Made by a program: the position numbers and the translations under genes. From positions 207,929 through 271,928 of the forward strand of contig NW_006281118.1 in assembly GCF_000203795.2 (NCBI RefSeq): 64,000 bases of DNA, given 5' to 3'. Positions 33,358-44,712 of this stretch are shown piece after piece. The notes beneath the pieces are model-generated. The model did not search any database and was not told the origin of the DNA. It was given only the letters and a program-made list of their open reading frames with translations. The stretch comes from Batrachochytrium dendrobatidis JAM81. Lineage: Eukaryota; Chytridiomycota; Chytridiomycetes; Rhizophydiales. Position 1 is the stretch's first letter; each line of letters opens with the position of its first letter.

Positions 33358-36300
33358 TAGTTGTATTTTACAACTGAAATGGCATATTTTCAACCATTCC
33401 AACCATTCCAATTATTTGATAATTCAATGTTGTTAATAAAACTGGCATCATGCAATTGTGTCCATTCAAGGGATTGAGATGCATTTAACATGAAAGTTCC
33501 AAATTCAAGTTTACTATTGTAACATACGCTTTTTGACAAATAATGGCTCTGTTGACACATCCTTGTACCATCTAATCGTGTCCGATTGAAGCATCAAGTA
33601 TGAGTTTGGCAGACAACTTGCAACTTTAATCAACTTGTATACGGTAAGCATTTTGATAATGTCGGCATTTGTCAGGATATCACACCTGACAACTTTGAAT
33701 CAAATTTAGCAGTGATTATAGGTGAAAACACCAATCTAGCACAACAACAATTCCAGACAATTCCAGACAATCCGATTCTGATTAGTTCTAAAACCAGAAT
33801 TCACATTGTAACCACAACCCAAATGCGTTCAATATCAATCACAATCATCATGGACGAATGTATCAAAGTATGTCGTCAACTTTTGAATATTTTAGCAGTC
33901 TTGCTTAAAACAAGTGGTATCATCCAGTGCACTACATATACTACTCATGATCATTGACAACTGATTGTGTAGCAATAGTGTTAGTGTATTGTGAACAAAG
34001 TATTGATGATGGAATAACACACATTTTGGGCATGATACTAGAAACACACAAACTTCAAATAACCATGCAACTATATGTTCAAACTCTGCTCCAAATATAT
34101 GTTGTTGTATACAGCAAACCTGGTAAAGTGTTGTATTTTGTCATGGCTGCATTGTTCCGAGACATAATTCAAGGCTTGTTACAATGGGTTACCGGATTTG
34201 ATATCCAATAGATTTGATAAAAGTGTTGCAATTGACATTTATGTTTGTGGATAACAATATTTTGGAATCAACTCGTTCAACTTGGAAATCAATTGGATTT
34301 CTTGCTGATATCAATGTCAGTTCAACTCAATTGATTGGAGTAGCACTCGAGTGCTTGCAGTATTGACTTTGGTTCAAACAGTAATACACAGTGACACACT
34401 GATTATCATTTCAGTGAAAATGATACAGAAATGATCATTCCCAAAACAAGGAATCTGAATGACTGAAACACTGCGCTTATTATGCTGATAATTCAATACA
34501 TGAAATGGCAATCGAAAATGTACAACATGTACATGTCAAATACATGTCAAACATAGCATCATTTTACAGTATGATTTACAGCTGATACAACTGATACAGT
34601 TATTAATATGGGTTGGCTTGTAAATGTGTTTGTGTTGAAATGGCTTGAGCAACAATGTTGAACATCAATTTCGCTGTTTAAAAAGTTGCTCAAGCCACTA
34701 TACAACAACCAAGACCATTAAAAATGGACATTTATGCATTTATTATGTATTTAGTGTTGTTTCAACTCGACATATTACACGTCTTGATAGTGTGTTATAT
34801 ATCTCAACGACATTTGATCAGTCGGTAGTTTGTGGCAAATAATGAATTAGAGTGGTGTTTTGCTCTGTTTACAGATTGTTTGGCATTTGATTATTTAGTG
34901 TAGTGTGGTTAGTATTGGTCAGACAGTGTAATACACACTGATTGAATATCAAATACAACACTGGTGACAATATGAACACACATGCTTGTCAGTTTCAACC
35001 GTATCCTAGATATCAACCAAGTTTTGTCCAACAAACTTTGTACAAGTGTCGTGCAGTGTGATGGTAAATTGTCTGATGACAACGATATACGTTTTTTGAT
35101 GACTTGTATTTGTAACTTTTGAACGATTTGTGGTTGAGATCCGCATGTTTACAGTCTTTTACCGATGTTTTGCAAAAAAACATGGTTTGACTGCATGACA
35201 ATGTCAAATCCAAAATTGCATTTGGAGACAAATTGCCACTAAACATACTATGTATATGCATGGATAATGACATGACTGATATTCAGTGTATTCATGATAC
35301 AAGCATCAATGCTGGTTTATTGGATGCAATCGCAACAGCTGGTGTCAAATATTCAGGCTGGGATTCAACAAGATGCGACCTAATTGTCAGATCAATGGTT
35401 TTGAAAATATATAGTATTTTCAAACCCAACACATTTTGGATTTGGTGGACTGACTACAATCAAGACCATAACACTGTTCAACAATCACAGACTCGATGCC
35501 AACGACATGCATGCAGTATATGATTTGTAGCTTTGTAAAAGTTCCGTTTCGTGAATGTGGTGATATTGTTGACCTCGCGAGCAATCACTCTAAACTATAC
35601 GACTATTTTTACAATAGAATCAATGCCAATACACATGCTTGTCAACACAATAGTTTTTGGATGATTTTGACAACATTTGGATGTGGTATTGAATTGGTTA
35701 TAACATCAAAACCAACAGCGACAGTATCTTGGATCATGACTCGTCCAAAAGTTGTGCAGATTGTGCGAATCGATTTTCAAAACAATTTTCAAAACATATG
35801 TTGATTGATTATTGTAGCTGCCAACACTGATGAATTAGCAACAACCAACTTGGCGGTGACTTGTCAATGACTTGTCAGCAGTTTGGAGTGATTTTGATGA
35901 TTTGGGTTATATGATTTGTAATATTTATCGAGTAAGCTTGTTTGGCCAGCTGTAACGACCAATGATGATTTAGTCTTGGTTCAACGATTGATCAAAACCC
36001 AAACCTGAATGCCAAAAACTGAAAATTGAAAAATACGCTATACTCGATGGTTTGTTTGTCTGGTGAACACCAATGTGCAATGACTACTCTTGAAATAGTG
36101 TCATGACAATGAGTCTTGTATTTTTGTCAAACTCCTGGTATATGAGATCATGCCACTTTTATTGCAGGCAAATAAATGACTAAAAACACGAAACAATTGC
36201 CAATTGACCTATCAATCATACCATTGAGTACCATGTAAATCCAACATGTCAAAGTAACCAATCATGCAATGATTTACTGAAACTACCGTGTCCATAAACG

Positions 36301-37680
36301 TATTGGGCAGGAATATTGCACTGACAGTCATCAGTCATTCAAGATTATGACAACCTGGCGCAAAGACTTGAAGTTGGTTTTCAAAACCTTGATCAAAACC
36401 TGTACTAATGATATCATACATTTGTTTGTTCATGTCATTAATATACATATCGCTGATAAGTAGACAATCATGCAATGTTACATTCATCCACTATATAGTT
36501 GAACGAGTTTTGTCCATGATTGTTCATTGATGATCATCTCCGATCAACACTTGTTATTGGTCAAAATGTAATCGAAACTATTTGTTGAAACACCTGCCAT
36601 CACTTGATGATTTACATTGGGTATTAGTCTAGCACTGAACGTTGTCCATTATTCAAACATGCAAACCACCCACCATTGTACACATGATGTTTGGTCTGGG
36701 TTGCACATCTTGGATAAATAGTCTGACTAATTTAGTTGTGAATATCGGTTGAAAAACTGGTATTATTTGGTGTCCATATGTTGTTTATAGTATTGGGAAT
36801 ATGGGGAATATTGAATCAACATTGAATCTATTCAACATACCATGTCACACTGTACATTGGTGTTGATGCATGACCAAATGGTTGATAGTTTATGATGTAT
36901 ACACAACAAATAGTTGTTACAAACCATGATTTTCTACATCAAAAATATGAATCTTGCAAAATCGATATGAATTGTTGCTATTAAAACCATTTACTACGCT
37001 ACCACTGTTATTTCCAAAGCTGTTGAATTGGTTGAAATCGTAACTAACCAAATCTACTGAAATATGTCCAACAAAACAATCATGTCAATCATGTCGAATG
37101 TGATTTATTGATCAGCTATCCGTGAGCCATGAGCCATGATAAATAGAATGAAACTTTGCGGCTTTGATTTGAACATTGACAACTATGCAAGTTGGTTTCA
37201 AGTTTACTGTGTGCATTGACACATGGCCACACATTGACAGATCAACAGATTACAGCTAGCGACAATCTGAATCAACTTTGGATGATATATATTTATATTT
37301 CAACAACCATTTTGACATGGTTTGAATCACTCGGACAAATCAAATACACGACCAATTGAACAATCAGTCAAGTATTTGGTATACAGTAGCAGTAGCAGTA
37401 TATGCTGTAGTAATGGATTGTATATGTGATGATAATTATCCATGATCAGGGTAATGATCTGACACTACCTGATCACTGGATATATGACCGCAATCGAAGA
37501 GATCAACACAGCATACTAGTGAAGTTGATTTTCCACCAACAGCGATGCTTGTTATTGATCCACCCTACGGTGTGTTTTCGGCTTTGTTGACCCTACATGG
37601 TGTATTTGGCGTTTTCTAAATATTCATTTGAAAGTGTTGATTATCACCCTTGAAACTGTCGTCATTATAAAACGGCAGTC
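33358..37680. other. 4.3 kb without an intact gene between Crinkler and protease (copy 1)
   Basis: Begins with the Crinkler 3' flank (AATAAA 33435-33440). Coding-like fragments without recognised family occur, e.g. 33712-33957, 34645-34842, 35233-35523 (GVKYSGWDSTRCDLIVRS) and 35496-35804 (CGDIVDLASNHSKLYDYFYN), the last two overlapping in different frames as if frameshifted. All recur at 51950-54040 with the same breaks. From 36000 to 37600 only short ORFs are present. The last 60 bases are the protease promoter and 5' UTR. Confidence 0.5.
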
Positions 37681-39367
37681 ATGTACCGGATTCAACCCAT
37701 TTTCATCACACTACTCGGTACAATGTTGATTACTCTAGAATGCGTTATACTTGCGTTACAGGCGGTTGCTGCAGTTCGACTTGCATTACATTCACCAATT
37801 GGGATTGCCAGTCAATCAAGCAATAGGCTATCAAAACGATCACCCGTTGAATTGGGTGATGATATCAAGAAATGCTACACAATGAAAGTCAATGTTCATG
37901 GAGTCAGTGTATGTATCATGTCATGCCATTTATTGTAGTTTGATATCAATAATATTACATTTAATCAATCTCACTTGTTTAAAATAGTTGGATTTATATG
38001 TCGATTCAACAATGTCCGATACAATCTTGCCACTTTCTAGTTCAAGCAGCGATGTGAGTTTGACTCCGCAACACACTCCAAGTGGGGAACCCGTTACTAT
38101 AGAGTACAAAGGCGAAGAGTATAAAGGAATTAGTTCCGACACCGATGTGACGATTCCGGGTACTAGTATAACTGGCATCAATTTACCAGTAATATCAGTT
38201 GAAAAACAATCACCAGATCTAGTTGGTATCAATCCAGAGTTTGATGGAGTATTTGGCTTTGCCTATTCCTCGTTGTCAAAACATCATCCACCAATCACTG
38301 TGTTGGATAGTTTGTACAAAGATGGTGTCATTCCTAATAACGAGATTGGTCTTCAACTATGTCCTTCTGATATTCTGCATGAAAGTTTCATCAATATAGG
38401 AAACACGGACATAACTGCAAAATGCGGAACAGATGGAACAAGTCTTATATGGGTAGAGTCACCAACAACCGATCGCCATACTGTCAACATCAAGAATATA
38501 CTAATCGATGACGAACCAGTGGAGCTGCCCGAGAGATTTCAGCAAGTTGTGGAAAACGGACGTACTTTGTATTCATATATACATACATGCTTTATACATA
38601 TGCGTTTTCCTGAAGCGGTCGTGTCAACGTTGGTCAATGCTATTCTTGATAGTGGTGCGATCACTGTCAAAAATAATATGCTTGAGCGCAGGCACAAGCT
38701 CACCCCGGAAGATATTGATAACATATTTTGGAAACTTCATCTAATGATTAGATCCAATTTTCGTATTGATTGGGACAAGCTGCCGTCGCTCACAATCGTA
38801 ATGTATTCTGAAACCCCCGTAACTGATGACAATCGCAATTCTGTTGTAGCAATCAAATTGGGTCCCAAAGACTACATACAGATAATTGATTCTAAACATG
38901 GTAAATAGCTGACAATTAATGTATGCAATGTGTTGTTTGATTAACCTGACTAATATACATGTTGGATTATAGTCATGTTTTCTGTAGAAGTTGGTCCAAG
39001 TGACAATGCAATTCTTGGTACATCATTTATGAACCGACTTGGATTGACATTTGATCGAGCACATACACGCATTGGGTTTGGTCCTGGATGTGGATGTGAG
39101 ACTGCGACTGATGGATATCCTACCATCTCGAATGCTGATCAGGTGCTCTGGCCATTACCACAGTAAGTTGTTTGATATTGATATGTGAATGTGTTAATTG
39201 ATATACTGATACTGATCATGAATTTGATGCATGCTGTTAGATTGCCTGAACAACCAAGTACTTCAAGTTCAGATGGCACATCTACTCTCGGGATATTGTC
39301 GCAACTTGGTAGTGCTCTCTGTGGTAGTAGACGACCAAAGTTTAATTACGAGAAAGCTGGTGACTAA
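37681..39367 (+). CDS. Pepsin-like (A1) aspartyl protease homologue, atypical DST motif, copy 1
   Basis: Four exons (37681-37908, 37988-38900, 38973-39162, 39241-39367), phases 0/1/2, 485 residues. An N-terminal hydrophobic segment (about 5-35) looks like a signal peptide or anchor, followed by a pro-region ending KRSP. Pepsin landmarks: LDLYVDSTMSDTILP at the first catalytic site, FDGVFGFAYSSLS, IGLQLCP, AILDSGAITV at the second site, and ILGTSFMNRLGLTFDRAHTRIGFGPGC near the C terminus. The first site reads Asp-Ser-Thr where the family has Asp-Thr-Gly, and the second Asp-Ser-Gly, so activity is uncertain. The tail is Ser/Gln-rich with GSRRPK. AATAAA at 39379-39384. Probably secreted or cell-surface; diverged paralogue at 55908. 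Confidence 0.8.
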
Positions 39368-40396
39368 ACAGATATAGTAATAAAACTGGTTATTTGTTGA
39401 ATAAGTGATTATCCTGATTATTTTATAGTTGATATGATGTATGTCAGGACTCTTGGTGTTAACAATTAACTACAGCTGATCAAGTAGTCGTGCCTGAAAA
39501 CACCCACCACACTGTCAAGAGTCACAAACAGACTCTCAATAAACTCGACTGAATACAATTCATTATAGACAAACTGATATTATATGTATTTTTAATGTGG
39601 TGTGTTCATGTTTGATTGTGTGATATGTTCAAGCCGTGCATGTATTGGATCAGTCCAGTGTGTATCGTAGTTGTTTAATACACGATGATCACACATACTA
39701 TTGCATTGGCAATACATGGTATTGATTGAATACACATCATGATCACATAGCTCAATCATGGTATGGATTGTTGAAATCCATCACTGTATATCTGGATGAT
39801 CATGTCGATACTGGATGCGCGATATCAACAGTTGGAATATGGTATACTGCTGCAAATACCATGACTATCACACTCCATTAGTATGTGTGATCATATTGCA
39901 TCAATCGACCAGTATACGATCACTGCATACATCAACATGTGCATAATGACCATATTGTTGGCATTGTATATTCAACATGTGATACTTGACATACGACAAA
40001 GTTGATACTGCGACTGATGTGTGTGATCAGTCAGGCTATTGATGCAACCATTTTGACACCACAATCAACGAGTCAAACCAGTCAAATTGGTTAGATCTGA
40101 TATCAACACACATGACTATTGTTGGTATTGGTGTTGCATGTGTCAATACGACATGTCAAGCAATGTCATATCGACACAATACACACATGCATTTCAGCAT
40201 CATCAATGTGTACAACTATGCAATATACAATCAACTGTATTGTATTGTATTGGAAATACAAGTGTCAATGTACACTATGATACCATGTCAACCAAGACCG
40301 TGTGCAATAATCAGATACAATGCATGCAAATCCAAATTTATTGTAAATTAAACCATAATGACAATTGAATCAGTTGAAACGAGTCCAGATTGACAT
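39368..40396. other. Intergenic: end of 12-kb block and start of module A copy 2
   Basis: AATAAA of the protease at 39379-39384. The match to copy 2 resumes at about 39465 and ends near 39505. From 39885 the sequence is the non-coding arm of module A (compare 24617-25077). Two overlapping plus ORFs (40087-40368) have counterparts at 24769-25027 but in shifted frames, so they are not supported as genes. Confidence 0.55.
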
Positions 40397-41490
40397 TCAA
40401 ATCAATGGTTCGCGATCCTCACGTTTGGGTCGTCCAAAGAATGATCCCAATCTACTCATAAACTTGGAAAAACCTTGACGTTTATTGGAGGGCACTTTCT
40501 GTTCAAAGGATCCAGATCCAGATGGTGTATCCAATGACGATTGCGAGTCTTGACATTGTTGATCACTAGGATTCTGGTATTCTTGATCAATAGGATTCTG
40601 ATATTCTTGATCAATAGGGTTTTGGCCAAGACTCTCGTATTTTGATGATTGTTGTTCAAGGTAATCTTTAACGGAAGGCGTTCCTCTGATAAGCAAGGCT
40701 TGGTATTTAAATAATGCAAGATCCAGAGGGGTTCCTAAAATGAGACTCACAATCTGTTTATCGGTTTCCCACTTTTTTTGTACAAGAAGACCAATCTTGA
40801 ACTGGCACTCATCAAAACTTTTTCGAATTTTGTCAAGTTTGGATAGTTGTTTTTCATGATCAAGCTTAGCCTTTTGAAATTCACCATTTTTTGGATTGCC
40901 ATTGCCTTTTTGAGCTTCAAATTTCAGAATTTCAAAATCTTTTTCATAGCCCATTACCACGTCACATTGATCGTCATGTCGAGATTTTAACGGCCAATAT
41001 ATCTTGCTTTGCTGATTACGACCATCCTGTATCTCTACGTATTTGTCGAGTAAATACTTGACGTTACCTGGAATTGGATCATCAAGAGCACCCAAGCCTA
41101 TACCGTTTTCACTAGGAATGAAGGTTGAAGTGCTAGCTCCAGTATTTTTAGCTGCACTGGGATTGACTGGGCTGGCTGTAGTAGCTGAACAAACAAACAG
41201 GATCGATGACAATACAGCAACTGCGAGTTTCATTGTATTGGTTTGGTTGAGCAAGTTGTAATGTCATTCAACAAGTCGGTTTTTGAACTGTATTTATATC
41301 CATTATTGAATAAATGATATTAAAAGCATATCCCTTGAATGGTCGTTTCAAGGACTAGTATTACTGTCAGGGTTGGTGTTGATTTGTTGTCAATGCCAAA
41401 CTTTGAAGAGTCTCCCTTTATATGTTGACCCACAATTTTGACTGAATTGCTATTTGACCATACATTCGAATATCATATGGTTGATTATAA
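39885..41490. repeat. Duplicated module A, copy 2
   Basis: Partner of 24600-26160 in the same orientation. Carries the longer, untruncated MKLAV-family gene on the minus strand. Its right end, past 41463, is followed within 45 bases by a short telomere-like AGGGTTAGGGTTA (41506-41518). Confidence 0.8.
40397..41233 (-). CDS. Secreted coiled-coil protein, MKLAV family, full-length copy
   Basis: Single exon, 278 residues from ATG 41233, with signal peptide MKLAVAVLSSILFVCSATTASP. The body has charged helices (KAKLDHEKQLSKLDKIRKSF) like the copy at 25177. Near residue 218 it has three 8-residue repeats (NPIDQEYQ, NPIDQEYQ, NPSDQQCQ; 24-nt units at about 40550-40625). The C terminus is a basic domain (FSKFMSRLGSFFGRPKRED) that the other copy has lost behind a stop codon. 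No enzymatic motif. The shared plan with other small proteins in the window (signal peptide, variable Ser/Thr spacer, charged helix, basic tail) suggests one class of secreted proteins. Confidence 0.75.
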   Translation of the reverse strand: MKLAVAVLSSILFVCSATTASPVNPSAAKNTGASTSTFIPSENGIGLGALDDPIPGNVKYLLDKYVEIQDGRNQQSKIYWPLKSRHDDQCDVVMGYEKDFEILKFEAQKGNGNPKNGEFQKAKLDHEKQLSKLDKIRKSFDECQFKIGLLVQKKWETDKQIVSLILGTPLDLALFKYQALLIRGTPSVKDYLEQQSSKYESLGQNPIDQEYQNPIDQEYQNPSDQQCQDSQSSLDTPSGSGSFEQKVPSNKRQGFSKFMSRLGSFFGRPKREDREPLI

Positions 41491-43824
41491 AGCTTCACTC
41501 TGAAAAGGGTTAGGGTTAAGAAATGAGTACAAACCAAAACTGAAATGAGCCTGACACTCGGATATTAATTGGTCATCAATATGTGCCGTGATATTCCATG
41601 TTTGTTAAAATAGCAAGTGATTGGCATGATTCAACGTACAAGTAGTGTATAATGAATATCGGATGATACTGTTTTACTTGAACAAGAGTGCTAAATCCGT
41701 TGGAATAAATATAATTTAGTCGTCTATTTCTGTACTACATTTACACCCTCATTGTTATGTTGAAGCAATCAGACATTGGCCGTTTACGTATAGTTTGAAT
41801 GGTTAGTGTGTATCTGTTGTAATATCCAAGCAAGATATCTAAGCTTCAACCCTTAACAAGCAAGCATTAGTACTTGCATTGGACACTCCCTAATTTATCA
41901 TTTCCTCATTATCTCCATTATCACCCTTATGTTTCAATACCACTACTCTTACTTTTCAAAAGACCCAGCGTTACCAATATTTTCTATAGCAGCATATTAT
42001 ATTATATTATTACTTGTTGAAAGACTCGGTAATTTTTGTATATCTTGTATACTCTACTTTTTCGATACACCTAAATTCTTTAACATGCTACACAACATCA
42101 AATGTCTGCAAAAAACAGCTGGAAATGGAATGTGTTTGTAGAAATAGAAAACATCATACACAAGATGACAGCAGTATTGCGTACATACAAATCAAAGTAT
42201 GCTATCATGATTGCCAACGGATTAATTGAAAACAACTTTATATCCAACTTGTCCATCAACAACCAACAACTCTGTTGGAGTTTTGTGTAATCTGATTTAC
42301 ATTAATTTAAATGGAGTTGTGTGTATGATCTGTGACTGTTAGTAGTTGACAGAAAATAACAAATCAAAAGTGTAATGGGAGTTGCACAATAATTCAGGAT
42401 CAGCAGACTTGGGGTTTTCAATGATAATGAAAAGATGTAATAAAACAATAATATGTTGAAATGGTTGGAAGAGTCATTTATTAATAAATATGAGTTATAG
42501 TCAGTCTTGTAGTAATTGATTGTTTGTATCTTGGTGACACAAACAAGTAGAATGTATGATGAGCAATCAGAAAAGTAAATTGATCAATAGGTGTAATTCC
42601 TATTGTTTACCAAGTCAAATAGTGGAATTATGGCACACAAACATTGGTGATACGAGTCCCTTGGATCATCACATATTACCATTTAGTATTCTGCATGGAT
42701 ACTCGACACATTTGGTAGTCATACATTGCACGATCACCAAGTTTGAACCCACATTCATGTATTGTGTTGGACTGGTCTGTTGCCAATACAACTCTGTACA
42801 CACATTTGTTGTATTCTGAATCACGGATACGATCGCAATCTAGTTCAACAACAATCATGATACATGTCAGTAATGCAACTGTTGTTTGCATGCCAATCAC
42901 CACCAACAACACCACTGTATTGTCAACCATGACATGACACTGACTGTTTATTACACACCAACACTGTTAGTATTCCGTTTACATGACTAGACTGCAAGTT
43001 GTCGTATTCGTTTGTGTAGATTTGAAATTGTTAGTAATCGAGTTTTGACATTCAATTCGTGCTGTTTTTGTATATTTTTGTATATTGCTGGACATTCAAC
43101 TCAAGGTCTTGTTCCAAAGTAGACATGTGTTTGATGCCATGTTTGTATAATCGAAACAGGAATCCAGTTTGACAAGTAAATGTTGCAAGACTCTTGACAA
43201 CCAGTCATGTACAGTATTGAGTCGGATGTTCATACTATTGATAGCATGACAATTGACAGTTCAAGAGTTATGTTGAAGCTTTTCTAATCATTGGCAATAC
43301 TTTGAGTTTGCGTATTGAAAGTATTACAGTTGGCATAAAGTATTGATATTGCTGATATGACCATCAATCCATACTGCATTGAACAGGACTGCAACACAGT
43401 ATCATATCACTAGATCAAGTGTTGAGGCAGAGCCGTTTGAAGGATTTTACCACTAATATTTGACCAGCTGTTGTGTGGATAAACTGTTACTCTATACTGA
43501 CCGTAACCTGAAACTGACCGACTATGCCAATCGATCTTGACATATTCTTTAGTATATGGGTCAGGGTCACCAGTCCTTGACTATGAGTCCTGTTTCATTC
43601 AATGACTGAAGAGTTGTGCATAAAACAGCCTACACATGAGTATCTATGCTACATATACCTAAATAGCAGTTGCGTTGTTGCTGCGTAAGCTTATATAACC
43701 CTTGTGTCTTGATTATATATTTAATCGCTATGAAGGTATGGTTCATATCCACAACTGACCCATTCATTACCAAGAATTGTCCTACTAGTTGACAAGCTTT
43801 ATCACATTCATTTTGGTCGACAGG
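41234..43824. other. 2.6 kb between MKLAV gene and SILK/KVHF gene copy 2
   Basis: 41234-41490 is module A upstream DNA. 41504-41520 has AAAAGGGTTAGGGTTAAG. 41929-42290 holds two overlapping unique ORFs (70 and 62 codons), one (42102) starting MSAKNSWKWNVFVEIENII, not recognised. 42640-42930 is a minus-strand copy of the coding-like fossil found on the plus strand at 26940-27180 and 45400-45660. From 43070 to 43824 the sequence is a diverged duplicate of DNA upstream of the gene at 22978. Confidence 0.5.
42640..42935 (-). repeat. Inverted third copy of a coding-like fossil repeat
   Basis: Reverse complement of 42640-42930 matches 26940-27180 and 45400-45660. The open reading in this copy (84 codons) contains TTVALLTCIMIVVELDCD and SEYNKCVYRVVLA; the 45378-45608 copy reads TTVALLTCVMIVVEIDCN and SEYNKCVYRVVLT. 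The peptide is similar in two independent, oppositely oriented copies, suggesting former coding DNA. Family unknown. Confidence 0.6.
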
Positions 43825-44712
43825 ATGAAATTCATATCGACTATTGTGTTGTCACTGTTGTCAGTGACAGTCATTGATCGTCCGTCTATCAGCGAATCAG
43901 AACCTGTAAAAGAATGTTCAACACACATGCAGCAACACACTGGTATTTGCGCTTCAACTGGAACAGAACAACAATCAACTGGAACCAACCATGATGTAGC
44001 TCAGTCGACTGTAGATCCCGATGATTCAGACAGCTCTGTTGAACAGTCCGATGAATCACTGTCATACTCTGAGTCCAAACAGTCAGATGATGATATATTT
44101 GACAACACACTATATGACGACGTCTGCCATCTCCCTAAAAACTATATTCCAGAGAACAAACGGCCCATTCTCACACATCAGCAAAGGCTGGATAGAGTCG
44201 AAAAAATAATGAAGAATATGGGTATGGAAATTCCAACTGATGTTGGAGACGGATATCCGCACAAGATGAGCACCAAGGCAAAGGAAAGAATACTAGAAAC
44301 TAAACAAAAGGAGCGTAGAATAAGCTCATCTGATAAAAAGAAATTCAGGAAACTGAGACTAGGAAGATTATGGATGTGTCGCAAGTTGGCTCTTGAACCT
44401 CTCGAAGAAGAATCAATCAGAGTTGTATCTGAACCTACTCCAGAATTAAAATCCATCTTGAAATCCGGATCTACTTTTAAACCCCACGGCTCAAAACACG
44501 ATCATTCTAAAAAACATCAGCAAAAGTCAAGTCACGATGCTGGTTCAAGGGAAGCTAAAGTACACTTTGTACCAACGACTAAAATTGCTAGATATTCAAG
44601 TGAATCTAGTGTACTGCAAGAATATGATATTCAACTTCTTCCACCAGAATCAAGGTTTAATAGATTCAAACGACAGATGCTGAGATTCATTGGATATAGA
44701 AGGCATACTTGA
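43825..44712 (+). CDS. Secreted protein with SILK and KVHF motifs, repeat-free paralogue
   Basis: Single exon, 295 residues from ATG 43825; the frame is open upstream but ATG 43825 starts the signal peptide (MKFISTIVLSLLSVTV). The head (MQQHTGICASTGTEQQSTGT) is almost identical to the gene at 22978. The middle is Lys/Arg-rich here (ETKQKERRISSSDKKKFRK). The conserved core is IRVVSEPTP, SILK at 210-213 and KVHF at 245-248, with exactly 31 residues between the motifs, as in the paralogue. It then ends in a short basic tail (NRFKRQMLRFIGYRRHT) and has none of the QPTQ repeats. The core therefore looks like the functional element and the repeats an addition. Confidence 0.75.
   Translation: MKFISTIVLSLLSVTVIDRPSISESEPVKECSTHMQQHTGICASTGTEQQSTGTNHDVAQSTVDPDDSDSSVEQSDESLSYSESKQSDDDIFDNTLYDDVCHLPKNYIPENKRPILTHQQRLDRVEKIMKNMGMEIPTDVGDGYPHKMSTKAKERILETKQKERRISSSDKKKFRKLRLGRLWMCRKLALEPLEEESIRVVSEPTPELKSILKSGSTFKPHGSKHDHSKKHQQKSSHDAGSREAKVHFVPTTKIARYSSESSVLQEYDIQLLPPESRFNRFKRQMLRFIGYRRHT

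Larger units (their letters stand above)
26765..39505. repeat. 12-kb effector block, copy 1 (tandem segmental duplication)
   Basis: The whole stretch matches 45235-57550 in the same orientation and gene order; offsets are about 18.47 kb at the left end, 18.24 kb at the Crinkler gene and 18.23 kb at the protease. The central non-coding DNA (29-37.5 kb) looks about 96-98% identical by eye, whereas the two flanking secreted genes differ far more. Near 39300-39465 this copy has about 165 bases absent from copy 2, which alters the protease C terminus. Confidence 0.92.

Noticed and set aside
40087..40368. Plus-strand ORFs shared with 24769-25027
   Set aside because: Corresponding reading frames are shifted and end differently in the two module A copies, as expected for non-coding DNA.
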